NCBI RefSeq assembly: GCF_001522545.3
Contig: NC_031770.1
Span: forward strand, 86,095,594-86,159,593
DNA length: 64,000 bases
Reading direction: 5' to 3'
From: Parus major
Taxonomy: Eukaryota > Chordata > Aves > Passeriformes > Paridae
In this document: positions 35,971 to 48,100 of the stretch, piece by piece
How positions within the stretch are numbered: position 1 is the first letter of the stretch
How the letters are laid out: every line of letters starts with the position of its first letter
Notes under the pieces: model-generated
What the model saw: the letters and a program-made list of their open reading frames with translations, nothing else
Told to the model about the DNA's origin: nothing
Databases searched by the model: none
Position numbers and translations under genes: made by a program

Positions 35971-38900
35971 CTGGTAAATGAAAAAAAATCAGAGAAACTC
36001 CTTCTTTTCTGCAACTATATGAATAAAAGTTTTCTCAAGACCATTATTCCATTTTTGAGTTTAACCACTAAGAAAAAGGAATCATATGCCTATTTACTGA
36101 AGGCTTATTTATCGAAAGTTTGGGATTTTTTTGTTTGTGTTTCTGGGCTTAGTTTTGCATTTTGGTTTGCTTTTTTACTCACAGCTTTCAGAATGCTGGT
36201 ATTTAGATAACTGGAATTGTTTTGGTATAAATTATTTAGGTTGTATTCTAGACATGCTTTACAATTCTGATAAGACTCAAAGAAATAGCATATTAAAAAT
36301 TCCAGTGTTTTTGCATACCTAAGAAAAGATAGCGATTCCAACAGTTACATAGTTGCTGTTGCAGTAAAACAGATATTTTTTTCCAGTGAGAATCATAATA
36401 TATGTTGTTTGATGTTCTCCTGCAGCAGATTCCTAAAGGCAGTCTTTTACGCTGATGACTGGTGACTTTAAAGAAAGATCAAGAGTACACAGTGTACTTC
36501 TTTCATTTCTTCAGATAAGAAATTCCCAGATACAGACAAATCCAACTCCTTTATTTACTGCAGTGAGCAGTTCATGTTTGTTTTTTTTTCTCTAATGGAA
36601 ACTAAATTAATATATCTCATATCTTTTCTTCTGATAATTACGCATATGTTCAGAATGTTACCCTTGAATAACTTCCATATTGCACATACCAATTGCAATC
36701 TGACAGATTGTTTAACTAAACACAATTGCAATTCAGCTGGAAATCTCATTTCTAAATGGCACTGTAATAAGAAATTTGCAGGGCAGTTTTTGGGTTACTT
36801 TGCTTTAGGTTTAATTTTGAAATGACTGATTGAAGATCAGAATTAACATACTCCTTAATCACAACTACTGAGTTGAATAAAGACTTTTATTTTCTCTTAC
36901 TTTACGCTTGGTATGGGAAGTATTTTTCTTATGTTCATTTAGAGTAAAATTTGAATAAATAACTATTTCCAGGCTACAAGTTTCATAGTTATCTGATAAA
37001 TTGTTTTCCAAAAATAGCATATTTTCCAGCCTGGGAACAAAAAGTTAATTTTTTTATTATATTATTTTTAGGATCAAGTTCAGAATAGTAAAATTATTTG
37101 AAGTTACTGGTTGGTCGCTCTTTTGTAGGAAAAAAAGGTCACCTTTTGATCCCTTCCTTCTGTGCAGGAGACTCATTCAGTGCCCCCACTTTTATGTCTT
37201 CCACTAAGCTGAGTTCTCTTTCAGAAGGCATTCCTACCAAGGTCAATGGATTTTTGCAAGACAATATTACAATCTGTTCCCTTTATGACTCAGCCATGAT
37301 AAACTGTTCCAGGAAAGTGTAAAGGGAAAAGACAGTACAAGTCTTTCTGATCTCTGCCTCCTACTACACTGTTCAAAGACACTAGAACAGTAACACAGAC
37401 TTAAGAACCAACAGGATCCCTGCACTTGGGTGAAGGGAATGTACATCCACATATCTACAGGACCAAGAATGCAATATCTTATAATCTGGAAATTATTTTT
37501 GATAGTTCTGTTACTTTAGTGATGCACTCATCCCTTTGCTACGGCAATTCAGTATGTGTGGCTTGTGGTTGGTTTGGGGTTTTTTCTGCCCATCTCATAC
37601 TGCAGGACTTTGCTGTTACCCCTGAAAATGAGTCAGAAACCTTCTTTCTACACTTTAAATACAGGCTACCACACAAAGCAAAAGCTTTCACTAATTTTGT
37701 TTGCATTCATCTATGACTTCATAAAGGTAGTTTGATTTATTATAAAATATGTGTTTGCAGTATATAAATATATATAAATACTATTTCCTGCCTTATATAT
37801 ATATATATATATAAGAAGCCTAAAAAATACTTGATGCAAACATTGATTTTCTATGTGTCTCTCTCTCAGAAAATAAATTCTTTGGTTTAATTTTTGGTAG
37901 TTTACTTCTAGGTGAAACAGGTAAAATCAAATTTTAACTTAAGTATAATTTCACCTTCTTTTAAATTTTCATCTTTTCTCCTATGCTATGATCTAATGAA
38001 GATAATGAGACTTTGAAATGACCTTAAACAAAATTCAGGCATACCAATGGAATTGCTGTTACACCTTTTAATGAATCAAATTTCCCTTCTGTGAGTAGAG
38101 TGGTACAAGAACTTTAACTGCTTTTTCTTTTGGCATTAATTGTCACTTAGAGGTTTTTGAATCACTGAGAGCAGCACAGGAGGCCTTGGTAATACAATGC
38201 TTATTCTGCAGGAAGAAACCCCACTGTGAGACCGCCCAGCTGGCACTGAGAGCCGTGGTAGTGCCTGACACCACAGCAAAATCTGATCTGCATTGCTTCA
38301 GAGCCCTTGAAATTAACTCCACCATAGATTGCAGGGAAGATAAGGCCCTAAGAACCAGATTTCTGAAACTGGGGAAGACTAGTTAATACTAAATAATAAA
38401 ATATTTTACAGATTGTCCTGGATCATATTAAAGGGATATTCAGACCTAGGTGATAAATAAAAAATAACCTCTGTGATATAGTCTCTGATCAGTAGCTGCA
38501 GAGTGTCACAGAACCCAAAACATTGCTGCAATTATTGCCTATTATTATCACACAGAGTTTTCTAGGAAGTCTGTAGCCATTTCTGACCCATGACACTGAC
38601 AAACTTCCTACTAATTAGTCATAATTTTATCATAAGCTACATAAAATGGAAATAAAGTAGAGGGTATAAGTGAAATTTCAAAAGAAAAAAATCAATAAAA
38701 AAATGTAGCCATCTAAAAAAATTTAGAAAGTGAAACTGAAAAGACATTGCAAATTTAACTATAAACCTTGTGACCAGAAATTTATTGATGTTATATAAGA
38801 ATAAATGTCTTACTTTTAGTCTGAGTAGTAAAATATACTATATCCCTATTGTGTGCAGGTGACCAAATATTAAACAACTAACTGTTTATTGAAAAGCATT

Positions 38901-39723
38901 ATTGAAAAGTAAAATACAAATATTACCATACTATTTTCCTCTAGTCAGGGAAAGGATTACATGCATTAAATTTATTTCAACTCACTTCCAGTGAATCACC
39001 CTATAAAACGAGTAAATTTACATATATCCAAACTATAATATCAGCAGTTAGGAAGCCTTTATTTAATGCAGATTCTTTCATTGCATACCTATGAAAATAT
39101 GAACTAAATTCCTTAGCCAAGTTCCATAAAAAAATTAAGTTTAAAAAAAGGGTTAAAATTTTGATGTACACTTCCATTAAATATTCTGCTAGATGAAATC
39201 TGAAATAGTACCTAAATTCTCAAGATAAAGGTTCAGGTTAAAAAGTTATATTTAACAGAATAAACTAGAGAGAAGAGAGCTAAGTACATGTATAAAGGGA
39301 AAAGACTTTATCTTACTTTGTCTTCTGATCTGGAACAAGTAACCTGCGAGATCAGGTTCTCCCTGTAGGGAGAGTGAAGATTTGCATTATGGTTTTTATA
39401 TGGTCTTCATCACCATACTTTTGAGGTACTACATCCAAAGAAAGGTCAAGGCTTTCTTTTGCCTAAAAAAGTTAAAGTTCTTGGTATATTTCTCAAGTAC
39501 AGAAATAATGTCGCAATCTCAGAGGCCAAACGTGGCAATTTTCCATCCACAAGAAAAATGTATTGAAAAGGCATATATTTTTGAAACAGAATTTTAAAAC
39601 GACCCTTTGTAGCTTTGTATTATAGTGTCAAGATTTTAAGTTTCCTTTATCTAACAGAATGCAGAAAGATAGCACTATCATTCATTCCTGAATACTTTGG
39701 TTTATATTTCAGTTATCTTCAGC
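35971..39723. other. AT-rich non-coding stretch, no gene seen
   Basis: About 3.7 kb. It includes short AT alternations at about 37759-37781 and a pure (TA) run at 37793-37813. Small ORFs on both strands overlap each other (36105-36341, 36131-36322, 38143-38386) and show no domains. Confidence 0.5.
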
Positions 39724-39752
39724 ACTGCTATCCCTATACTGCTATCCCTATA
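39724..39752 (+). repeat. Tandem duplication, two 14-bp units
   Basis: ACTGCTATCCCTAT occurs at about 39724 and again at 39738, followed by a partial ATCCCT unit. It abuts the truncated SINE head at 39756, so it probably formed at or near the insertion point. Confidence 0.85.
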
Positions 39753-39755
39753 TCC

Positions 39756-39865
39756 CTGCTAATAATATGATGGACGTGGGTTCAAGCCCCATGCAGGTCA
39801 TTTACTTAAGAGCTGGACTTGATCATCCTTATGGGACCCTTCCAACCCAGAATATTCCATGAAAT
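39756..39865 (+). mobile_element. tRNA-Ile/CR1 chimeric SINE (TguSINE1-like), 5'-truncated, plus strand
   Basis: The head keeps the 3' half of a tRNA-Ile-like sequence: an anticodon-loop remnant TGCTAATAATATG and a good polymerase III B box, GGTTCAAGCCCC, followed by an acceptor-side remnant CATGCAGGTCA. It passes into a CR1-like tail: AGAGCTGGACTTGATCATCC, TTATGGGACCCTTCCAACCC, AGAATATTCCATGAAAT. The A box is missing, so the copy is promoterless. CR1 machinery is thought to mobilise such SINEs through the shared tail. It is not a tRNA gene. Confidence 0.88.
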
Positions 39866-42744
39866 AACACCATTTTTAAGAGGAAGATATTATCCCATTT
39901 TAACTACAAGCTGCACAGAAATTAATTCCACACAGAAAAAGCAGAGATTCTGAATAAAAAAACTTACTGTTCCATGATCTCTTTGCAATACTGATTTTAC
40001 ACTATTGTAAAATTATTGGCAAATGCATTTTTCCTAATTTAGAAGGTTCAATTTTTGAACCAAGGGTCTTTGAATGAGTTTTCTCTCAGGTATATATATA
40101 TTTTTGTCTTCTGGGCCCCGGGCTGTGCGATTTGTAATGTCATTTTCTCTCCATATATTCTAAGAAACCCAGCCAATTAAATAATCCATTTTGATTTGTA
40201 AGCATTTTACTCAGTCCCAAAGATAACAGCATTGTAAGTCTTCACATTCTTGAAAATAATTTTTATCAATCACATTCATTCTCAACCTTCCTATCTTGGT
40301 GCCTCCTATTAGTTAGCATTGTAATAGCCAAGAAACATCCATATTTAACATGTTTGTAATAAAAATAATCAAAACCAAGTGGCTCAAAAAATATTCATCT
40401 GCTTGAATGATTTTTGATGGATCAACATGTCCTTATAAATGTCTGGTGAGGAAAAATCCATAATGCATGTAGGCAATCTATCACAGGTTTTAAAAATAGC
40501 TTATGTTTTTCCTAATCTCTAACTAAAGTCTCATTTGATGCAATTTACATCCATTACTTCCAGTTCACTTGACTGTGGGTATGCAAAACACTCCATTTTT
40601 TATCTTTGGTGTTTGCAACCATATTTTTGTGTATTTGAAAAAGGTTATAACCTCCTCCCTTCCTCTCCACCCATGCAAGTCCAAATGCTTTCAGACTGTT
40701 CTTCTAAATTACATTTTTATTGCCCTGGCTTTCCCCAGCTGATCCACACTTTAGAGACAGAGTATACACTATAATTTAACAAGTTCAGGTACAGAAGAGC
40801 CATTACCCTTACAGACACCACATAATTGTACACCTCAACCTAATATTTATCTTTTTTCAGAACAGCAGACTAGTTCAATACTAGTTCACCACAGTTTACT
40901 TTGCATCTTAATCCCCAAATCCTGCTCTGGAAATTACAATCTACCCTCATACTGCTCTTCCAGTTTCTGAAATAATTTGTTCCCTAAATGCAGAATTATG
41001 CCTTTGACCTCATTAAACTTTTTTTATGGTTTTCCAGTGTCTCAAAATTATTGGAATTCTAATCCAGTCCTCCTGCAACTGAAGTTCCCTCCCATGTGCT
41101 AATGTATACAGATGTAATAAATATTAATACTGAATAGTAAATATTAGTACTGAATAGCACTGAACAGTGCTGGATAGAAGCCAGGGGAAGAGGATCTCAG
41201 TAGGTACTTCCAGTTTAAAGTGAACCATTTCTAGCACTTTCTAAATATTGTTTTGCATCTATCAGCTCTAGATTAGTTATACTATTTGTCAAAGGTTAAC
41301 TTTTGAAATTCTAAGGTGCTATGATACAAATCAAATGGACAAAAGGTTTGTCAGCTCATAGGTAATGTAAACTACATTTTTAATGTGTGTATTTTCTCTT
41401 CCTGTCTGATGGCTTGTGGTTTAGGTTTTGAAACTATGTGGGTCTCAGCTGAAGCAATTTCATATTCATATGCAGTATAAAAGTATAAATGTATTCATTT
41501 TGTCATAGAGACTATTTTTTTCATTAAATATCCATATTTCTATAGATTAAATATAATCTCTTTTATAAAGTTTTTGATAAAAATGAAAAAATTCCTGTAA
41601 GTTTTTAAAATAATTTTACTACATTCGAATTACTACTTTCAATACTTTAAGTAATGAAAAACAAAACACGTGTCTAGACATTTCCATTTACAGGAAAATA
41701 TGTAAATGGAATTGCAACTGTATTGAATTAGGAGCCCAGATAGTAATAAAATAAGAACTTTTGGGACCATTTTAGCAAGTAAAGGTTTTAGGAAAAAAAA
41801 TAGTATAAAGTGAATTATAAAGTGCCATTCTGTAATAGAAATATCATGTCAGAGTTCTTACTGTATTTGAGTATTACTTATGAAGTACTCATTTTGGCAA
41901 AAGGAACCCTAAAGCAAATAAAACCTCCTTATAATTCTGTATATTTCACATGGTACAGTACTGGATTAAAATTACAGAGACTTTAACTATTATCAAATTT
42001 AATTAAAATTTTATTACTTCAAGAACATGTGTTACCATATACTTGTATTTCCCTTTCTTTTGTTCTCTTTTCTTGTCACTTGAAATATAATTTCCATAGT
42101 ATTTTACCCAAAGAAGAAAATAATCATAGTTGTTTGTTTTTTGACAAAAAAAATACTTGAAAATTCATTGAAGCTTAAACTAAGAAAACTAAGAATACAG
42201 CAAAATTAATTTACGGTGTAAATTACAGTATATTCTCACTGCACATATCTAAAATATCAGGAAAAAGGGGTCCAAAGGAAATGTCCTCTGACAATAAATG
42301 CAAGAGATCTGAGAGAAAATATGAGGAAGGATAAGCAGCCGCAGCAGGATATTCTCATCTTGGTGACCACAGGTCGACAGCTCTGATTCAGCCCAGCTGC
42401 TTTGCCAAGAGCACTTCACTCTGTGCTATTACATCCTACACTCAGTGCAGCATTCAGTTCAGTGATTGGCGGAGCTCAGTTCATGAACTGAAATGGGCAG
42501 ATGTTCTCTATTTATTTTCTGTCTATTTTTATGGATTTGCAATTTTACATATTTTTCATTTTCAATAAATAGTGTTGATTGCAAAGTGTCTTACCCTGTG
42601 AAATAGAAAAACAGAAAAGCAGAGTTAAAAAATAGTTCTACAGCTTTAATCAGTTTTAAGCAAATTTTCAATCACATATACCACTTTTAAATTCAGAGAC
42701 ATGTGTCAATTGCAGCACCATTTAGCACCATGTCTAATATCATT
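39866..42744. other. AT-rich non-coding stretch, no gene seen
   Basis: Contains a 20-bp tandem repeat with unit TAAATATTAATACTGAATAG (two copies plus a partial, about 41118-41165). A somewhat GC-richer patch lies at about 42330-42490. No gene or named repeat family recognised. Confidence 0.5.
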
Positions 42745-42885
42745 GGAAGTACTCAAGAACAGGTTGAATGAACCTTGACACCTAGGAAAAGATGTCCTGT
42801 GGTGGTGGCTAGGGGCATTGGGCTAGACTAGATGAACTTTAAAAAGATCCCTTCCAACCCAAATCATTTTATGATGCTGTGACTC
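42745..42885 (+). mobile_element. CR1 LINE 3' terminus, plus strand
   Basis: Reads GAACAGGTTGAATGAACC, TGGTGGTGGCTAGGGGCATT, GACTAGATGAACTTTAAAAA, GATCCCTTCCAACCCAAATC, then ATTTTATGATGCTGTGACTC as a decayed octamer tail. Only the 3' UTR remains. The left boundary is approximate. Confidence 0.9.
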
Positions 42886-45045
42886 TTATGACTGTAATAT
42901 AACATATCTTAATGTGTGGCTTTGTGTGAATCATGGTATAGTTTTAGAGGATGCCTTCATGCATACTTAGGTCTAACATTTCAGTACTTACCAAATTTAT
43001 TTTGGCTGCCCATGTTGAAACCCCTAACAGCTATTGTACAGTCCCCCATATGATGCACAATTACATAATCAGAAATCCATGTTTAACTTTTTAAACAATT
43101 CTTTGGAAGTAAGCACATCTTATCATAGCAGCAGGACGTATTGTGACATTTAAAATATTTTGGAGGCACCATCCACAAAACTGCCCCCACAGACTTCCAT
43201 GACTCAGTATCTTCCAGGTTACTTGCTTAAAAATAATCTTCTAAAAATATCTTCATGGTCAGAGCATGCATTTCCTCTGCTTTGAAGGACCCCTAGAATC
43301 CCTGAGGATGAACCCCTAAGGAAACTTTGTGTCTGGAAAAGTGCGGTTATATCATCTTGGCACAATCTTCCGAATGTACACATGCAAGAACCAACATTTT
43401 GCCCCTAATATTCTAGCCTAGGATGACTGCAGCCATCATTTAGAGATTCAAACATGAACAGTGTTCAGTGAAAAACATGTTTTCGGTAATATATATCACA
43501 GTATAATATACCTCAATTACTTTTACCTCAATCACCGAAATGCTATTTTTCCTTTTGAATCCTTATTTGTTTTTTCTTGGGTAATCAGCTTTTTCTTAAA
43601 ACTAACATGATAATTTCCATAGGAATTAAAAGCCTGTGTGTGTCAAAGTAAGAGTTCATAAGGTAAAAGAAGACTTAATTTAAACTCACTTATTTTGCAA
43701 TTACTTTCCATATCAAGCGCCCACTTCTGGAAAGCACAAGGATACTTCACATTCAGCTTGTTTTAAGTTTTGGAGCCATAAAAAGGGGAGCAGAAGCTGT
43801 TGGCAGTTTTTAAATTAAATATAATAATCACATTATATAATAGTGAAATTTATTTATTTATTTGTTTGCTTGTTTGTTTATTGATCTCTGTTTTTTTTAA
43901 TCACTAAAGAATGAAGCTTTATGTATCCCAAAACCATCTGTAATCTAAGGTGTATTTCAATATTTTTATTTTTTTTTGCCGTGTTTATGGGGATTTTAAC
44001 TCTTATATCCTAGGAAATTTCCAAGTTGTAATCCTTAGTGGAACTGTAATTTATTCTCCTTACAGCTGTCATAGGTTGTACAAAGAACTATTTCCTTTTC
44101 CTTCCTTTAACACTAAACGTATGTTAGAGTTAAAAGAAAAACAAAACAAAAGCACAAGCCAAACCAAACAAACACAGATGTAGCACCTCTCAGATGGCTG
44201 TTACATTTACAGTGTTTGATATTTTATCTGAACACAATTTAAGGCATAACTTTGAACAAGTATTTCTGCAGTTAGCCTACCCATTACTCATATTACACTT
44301 TTTTTATACCCAGCATTTATCAAGTTATTACATATTCTAAAGAGAAAAATCTCAGCAGCTGCAGATATAGAACCTGGCTGAAAACACAGAAGTGTTTGTT
44401 GAACCTTTAGGAGAAAGAATTACTCTCCAGAGTATTGTCTGAGATGTTTGGTCTCTGATCTCCTGATCCAAAGGACAGGTCCTTACTACATATTTGATGT
44501 GACTCACCAGTAGAGCTATTACCCTACTATACCTCATATTTAGGCAATTGAAGCAGACCAGGAAGGTTTCACATTCAAAGAAAATTTTATAGGTGAAAGA
44601 ATAAATAAATTTAAAAGTGAATTCTTTGTTTATGAAACTGATTTTTTTTCCCAAGGATAACAAAAAATCTAGGATGAATAAACAACTCTTCTAGAAAAGT
44701 AGTTTGAAGTTGTACCACTTCACAGAATAATGGAAAGATTGTGATTTATGCTCAGTATTTTTTTTTGTTATTATGTATACCTATAAGTTTCTGTTAAAAG
44801 TGTAAGTCTTTAAATTCTCAGACATTGCATTACCTTAACTATCTTAATTCTGTCTTTGAGTGGGAAGAATAATTTTTGCAGACATGGATCTGATAAAACT
44901 AAAAAATTGTTTAGTGTGATATGACAAGAAAATACCTCTCTGGCTCTGTATAATTCTGCTGGATAACATTTTTCTTTTTCACCTCTTTTTTTTTCCTTCC
45001 CTCCACCCCTTTTTGAGGTTATTATAGGAATCTTCTTTGTACCAG
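42886..45045. other. AT-rich non-coding stretch, no gene seen
   Basis: Contains a TTTA/TTTG tetranucleotide tract (about 43851-43882) and an A/C-rich tract (about 44129-44178). The 103-codon minus-strand ORF at 44352-44663 has no recognisable domain. Confidence 0.5.
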
Positions 45046-45188
45046 AGCAGAATCACTGAATAGTCTGAGTTGACCCAGAAGGATCATAAAGTCCAGCTCC
45101 TAAATGAATGGCCCATAAGGGGGTCAAATCCGTGACTTTTGCCTTCTTAGCACCATCCTCTAACCAACTGAGCTAAACTCAGGGTCAT
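45046..45188 (-). mobile_element. tRNA-Ile/CR1 chimeric SINE (TguSINE1-like), near full length, minus strand
   Basis: On the minus strand, the head from about 45188 reads GACCCTGAGTTTAGCTCAGT and TGGTTAGAGG, a near-perfect tRNA-type A box (TAGCTCAGTTGG). It continues ATGGTGCTAAGAAGGC and CACGGATTTGACCCCC, a decayed B box, followed by TTATGGGCCA. It then runs into the CR1-like tail: TTAGGAGCTGGACTTTATGA, TCCTTCTGGGTCAACTCAGA, TTCAGTGATTCTG. The head matches tRNA-Ile(AAT) better than other tRNAs, but the internal changes and attached tail rule out a working tRNA gene. No clear target-site duplication was found. Confidence 0.9.
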
Positions 45189-48100
45189 GCTCTTCAAGCA
45201 CATATTTTATTGTAAATGTAATGTAAATTTTTTACTGCAATGAAAGACATAACAGGGAACCAGATCATCTAAAGCTGTGTTATCTCACTCTCACACTGAG
45301 TGGAGTCTTACTGAAACTCCAGTTGGCCGTGTGCAATTCCTCCCTTCTGAATCAGAAACAAAATTTTTGTCATAAGGGGAAATAATAAGTGCTTCTCAGT
45401 GTGTTCTAAGTCCATGGTTGTTCCTGTGAAAATAAGATTCATCTACTCTTTTGGCAAATCTGAACATTTTCCTGCCATGATGGTTAGTTTTCTATTTTAA
45501 CCTTTAATTGTTCTGTTGTAACTTTTATGTTAATTGAACTTTTGGGGTTACCTGCCTTTTGGCTTTTGTGTGGTATGTATTTTATGGACATTGCCCTCTT
45601 CTTTGCCCCTGAATAAAAATCTTTGTATCTTTAGTCACACAGTCACATTGCAATTTCAGAACCATTTTATATTGTTAATTTGCTTTATTCAGGAGCTTCT
45701 TTTATACAATTTAAGGAGAGATTTTACATATTTTTTTTACACACTAATTTTTCTTTCAAGACTCTTTTTAACCTTCCCCAAACTAATGTTATTCTGACCT
45801 CTTTATTATCTTCTTTTCTTTCCTTTTCTCTTTCTTTCTATTTTTCTTCTATTTATATTTTTCACTTTTGGGTTTGTTGGGGTTTTTTTTTGGCTTTCTT
45901 TTTTTTATTTCTCTATACAAAGACGTACCTCTTTGTAAACTGTGATTCTCTTAAAAAGCAGAACCCTTTCACATAAGTTTTTATGCTGATAAACCCTACT
46001 ACAAAGTACATCTCTTTCTTTCCTTCTTTGTGAATATTTTTTCTGTGAGGCTCTTGATTTGCATAGGTAACTGTTTGATTTGTCACCATTTTTATCAGTA
46101 GAAGAGGAATTCATTTATGTTTTGCTGTATCAGTAACTTAGAAGTATTTCTTCAGTGTCTTCAGTGTAAAGAATGCAGGTTAATTATCATTTGTATTGTC
46201 TAAATTGTGAGTATTTCCTGAACTGAATAGCTATTTTATTTCAAGAACAAAGTGATCTGAAACAATCTAAATCTGGCCTGGAAAGCTTAACAGAGTCCTG
46301 GAATCTTACCAGTGGCCACCTGACATTGCCATTTAGATCAATTACCTTGTAGAGCTATCTCCTGTAAGAAGAGAGAAATTCTGAAATCACACAACCAAAA
46401 TCCTAGTCTATTTTTGTGCTACTCAATAGAATATAAAACAGGAGTAAAAGGGTTGCTAATTGGATAAATGCCCAGAAACACTCCTTATTTAATGGGTGGA
46501 TTATTGTAGAAAGCAAAATTTCTGGTTTGCAGAACTATTGTTTTTATCCTTTAGATTAATTTCCTGTAAAATATGTATACAAATACATATAAATGCACCA
46601 GATTAAATATTTTATATTAACCATTATAGAAAATACAAATCTCTTGAAGCAAATATATACTTTTACGTTTATCAATGTACTGTAATTTTTTTCCTTAGAA
46701 ATTATATATAACAAATTCACTGTGTAATTTCTGCTTTTGCTTGATGTTTCCAGTAGTAATAATCAAATTAAAAGATTGAAAAATTGCCTATAAAATGCCA
46801 AACATTTAAAAACATGAGAGTTTATGGATATGTATGTGTGTCTAACCTAGATAAAATATTAGAAGGAGAAATATTGCAAATAATCATATGAATGAGGGTG
46901 TTACATTGTATAGTTGAAGACTTATAGGAAAACACAACATTTTAGGCTGGACAGAAGGGGAAATAAAGTAATGTAAAGTGTACCTTTGACCACTTCTTGC
47001 TTCTCCCTTTGATCATATGTTCTTAACCTGTGCAGAAAACACTGGCAGGCACCCCAGTCTAAAGTCATCCTTGAATAAAGAGCAAGGTGAACTACAACTT
47101 CATGTTAGAGATGTTAGAGATGCTATTTTCTACCTTGGAAGATAAGTTGAATTTTTTTCAGATTTGTCTTGTAAACTCACGAAAATAATATTATCTGAGA
47201 AAGAAATGAAAAGGAAGAAAATAGAAAGAATAAAGTTGAAAAAAATAATCACACCCCCCCCCCCCTCAAATTTTAATCAAGCAGCTTGGGAGTTAAAACT
47301 TTCACACTGAAGGTCAAGACCTCAGATTTAATTCTCTCCCCTTTTTGTGAAGAATTGATCCACATGCATTTAGCTTCTATATTCTACTAGACAGAAATCC
47401 TTACTCCCATGCAAGCATGGCTTCTCTTTGAGTTTGGATGTCAGTGAGCTGAGGCAGCCAAAAGTAAACAGAGGTAACTACACTTGAGAGAAGTTCAATG
47501 TTTCAGTATGAAATTGTATCCAAACCCATACAGCATTTAGAGTTTAATCAGTTTAATTACACTAATGCTAATTTTTGTGCTTCCATGTATCTCAAGTTCA
47601 TAGTAAATACATGTAGAATATCACTTCCATTATTTGTGTTCTGACACCCTCTAAGCAAGGTACAGCAAAATTCAGTAGGGAGAGTTAATGCAATCTTTGA
47701 TGTTGTAAAGCAGAGCATGCAGTGAAATTTTTTCAGGACATTATGACACTGGAATGACAGTTTTCAGGATGCTTCAAGGAAAATCTAAATCCCTTTTTTG
47801 AATTTGAACAGAATAATTTCTATAAATTTTCAATGATTTAATCATCCAGATCTCTTTTTAAAGGTATTTTCCTGAAACCAACAATATTAGCTTAGGATTT
47901 AGAGTCTAAGGAGCTGTGAGTGATTAGGATTTTATATATATATACATATGTAATCTATCAAAATTTGGTGAGAAACTTTTTTTAAAAATTAGATTGTTAA
48001 TCAGTACATTTGGATATAGAATTTGTTTAATTCTTTTCACCATATATGTGTATTATAAGTGCAGAGCTGGTTTATGCAATGGATTATGTGAGGCTCCCTC

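Noticed and set aside
35521..36210. 229-codon ORF, the longest in the window, as a protein-coding gene
   Set aside because: It starts upstream of the TATA-like motif, crosses the abrupt end of a GC-rich LTR-like block into AT-rich DNA, has no recognisable domain, and is low-complexity in composition.
45046..45188. A tRNA-Ile gene
   Set aside because: The tRNA-like part is mutated in the anticodon and T arms and is fused to a CR1-like tail, so it is a SINE.
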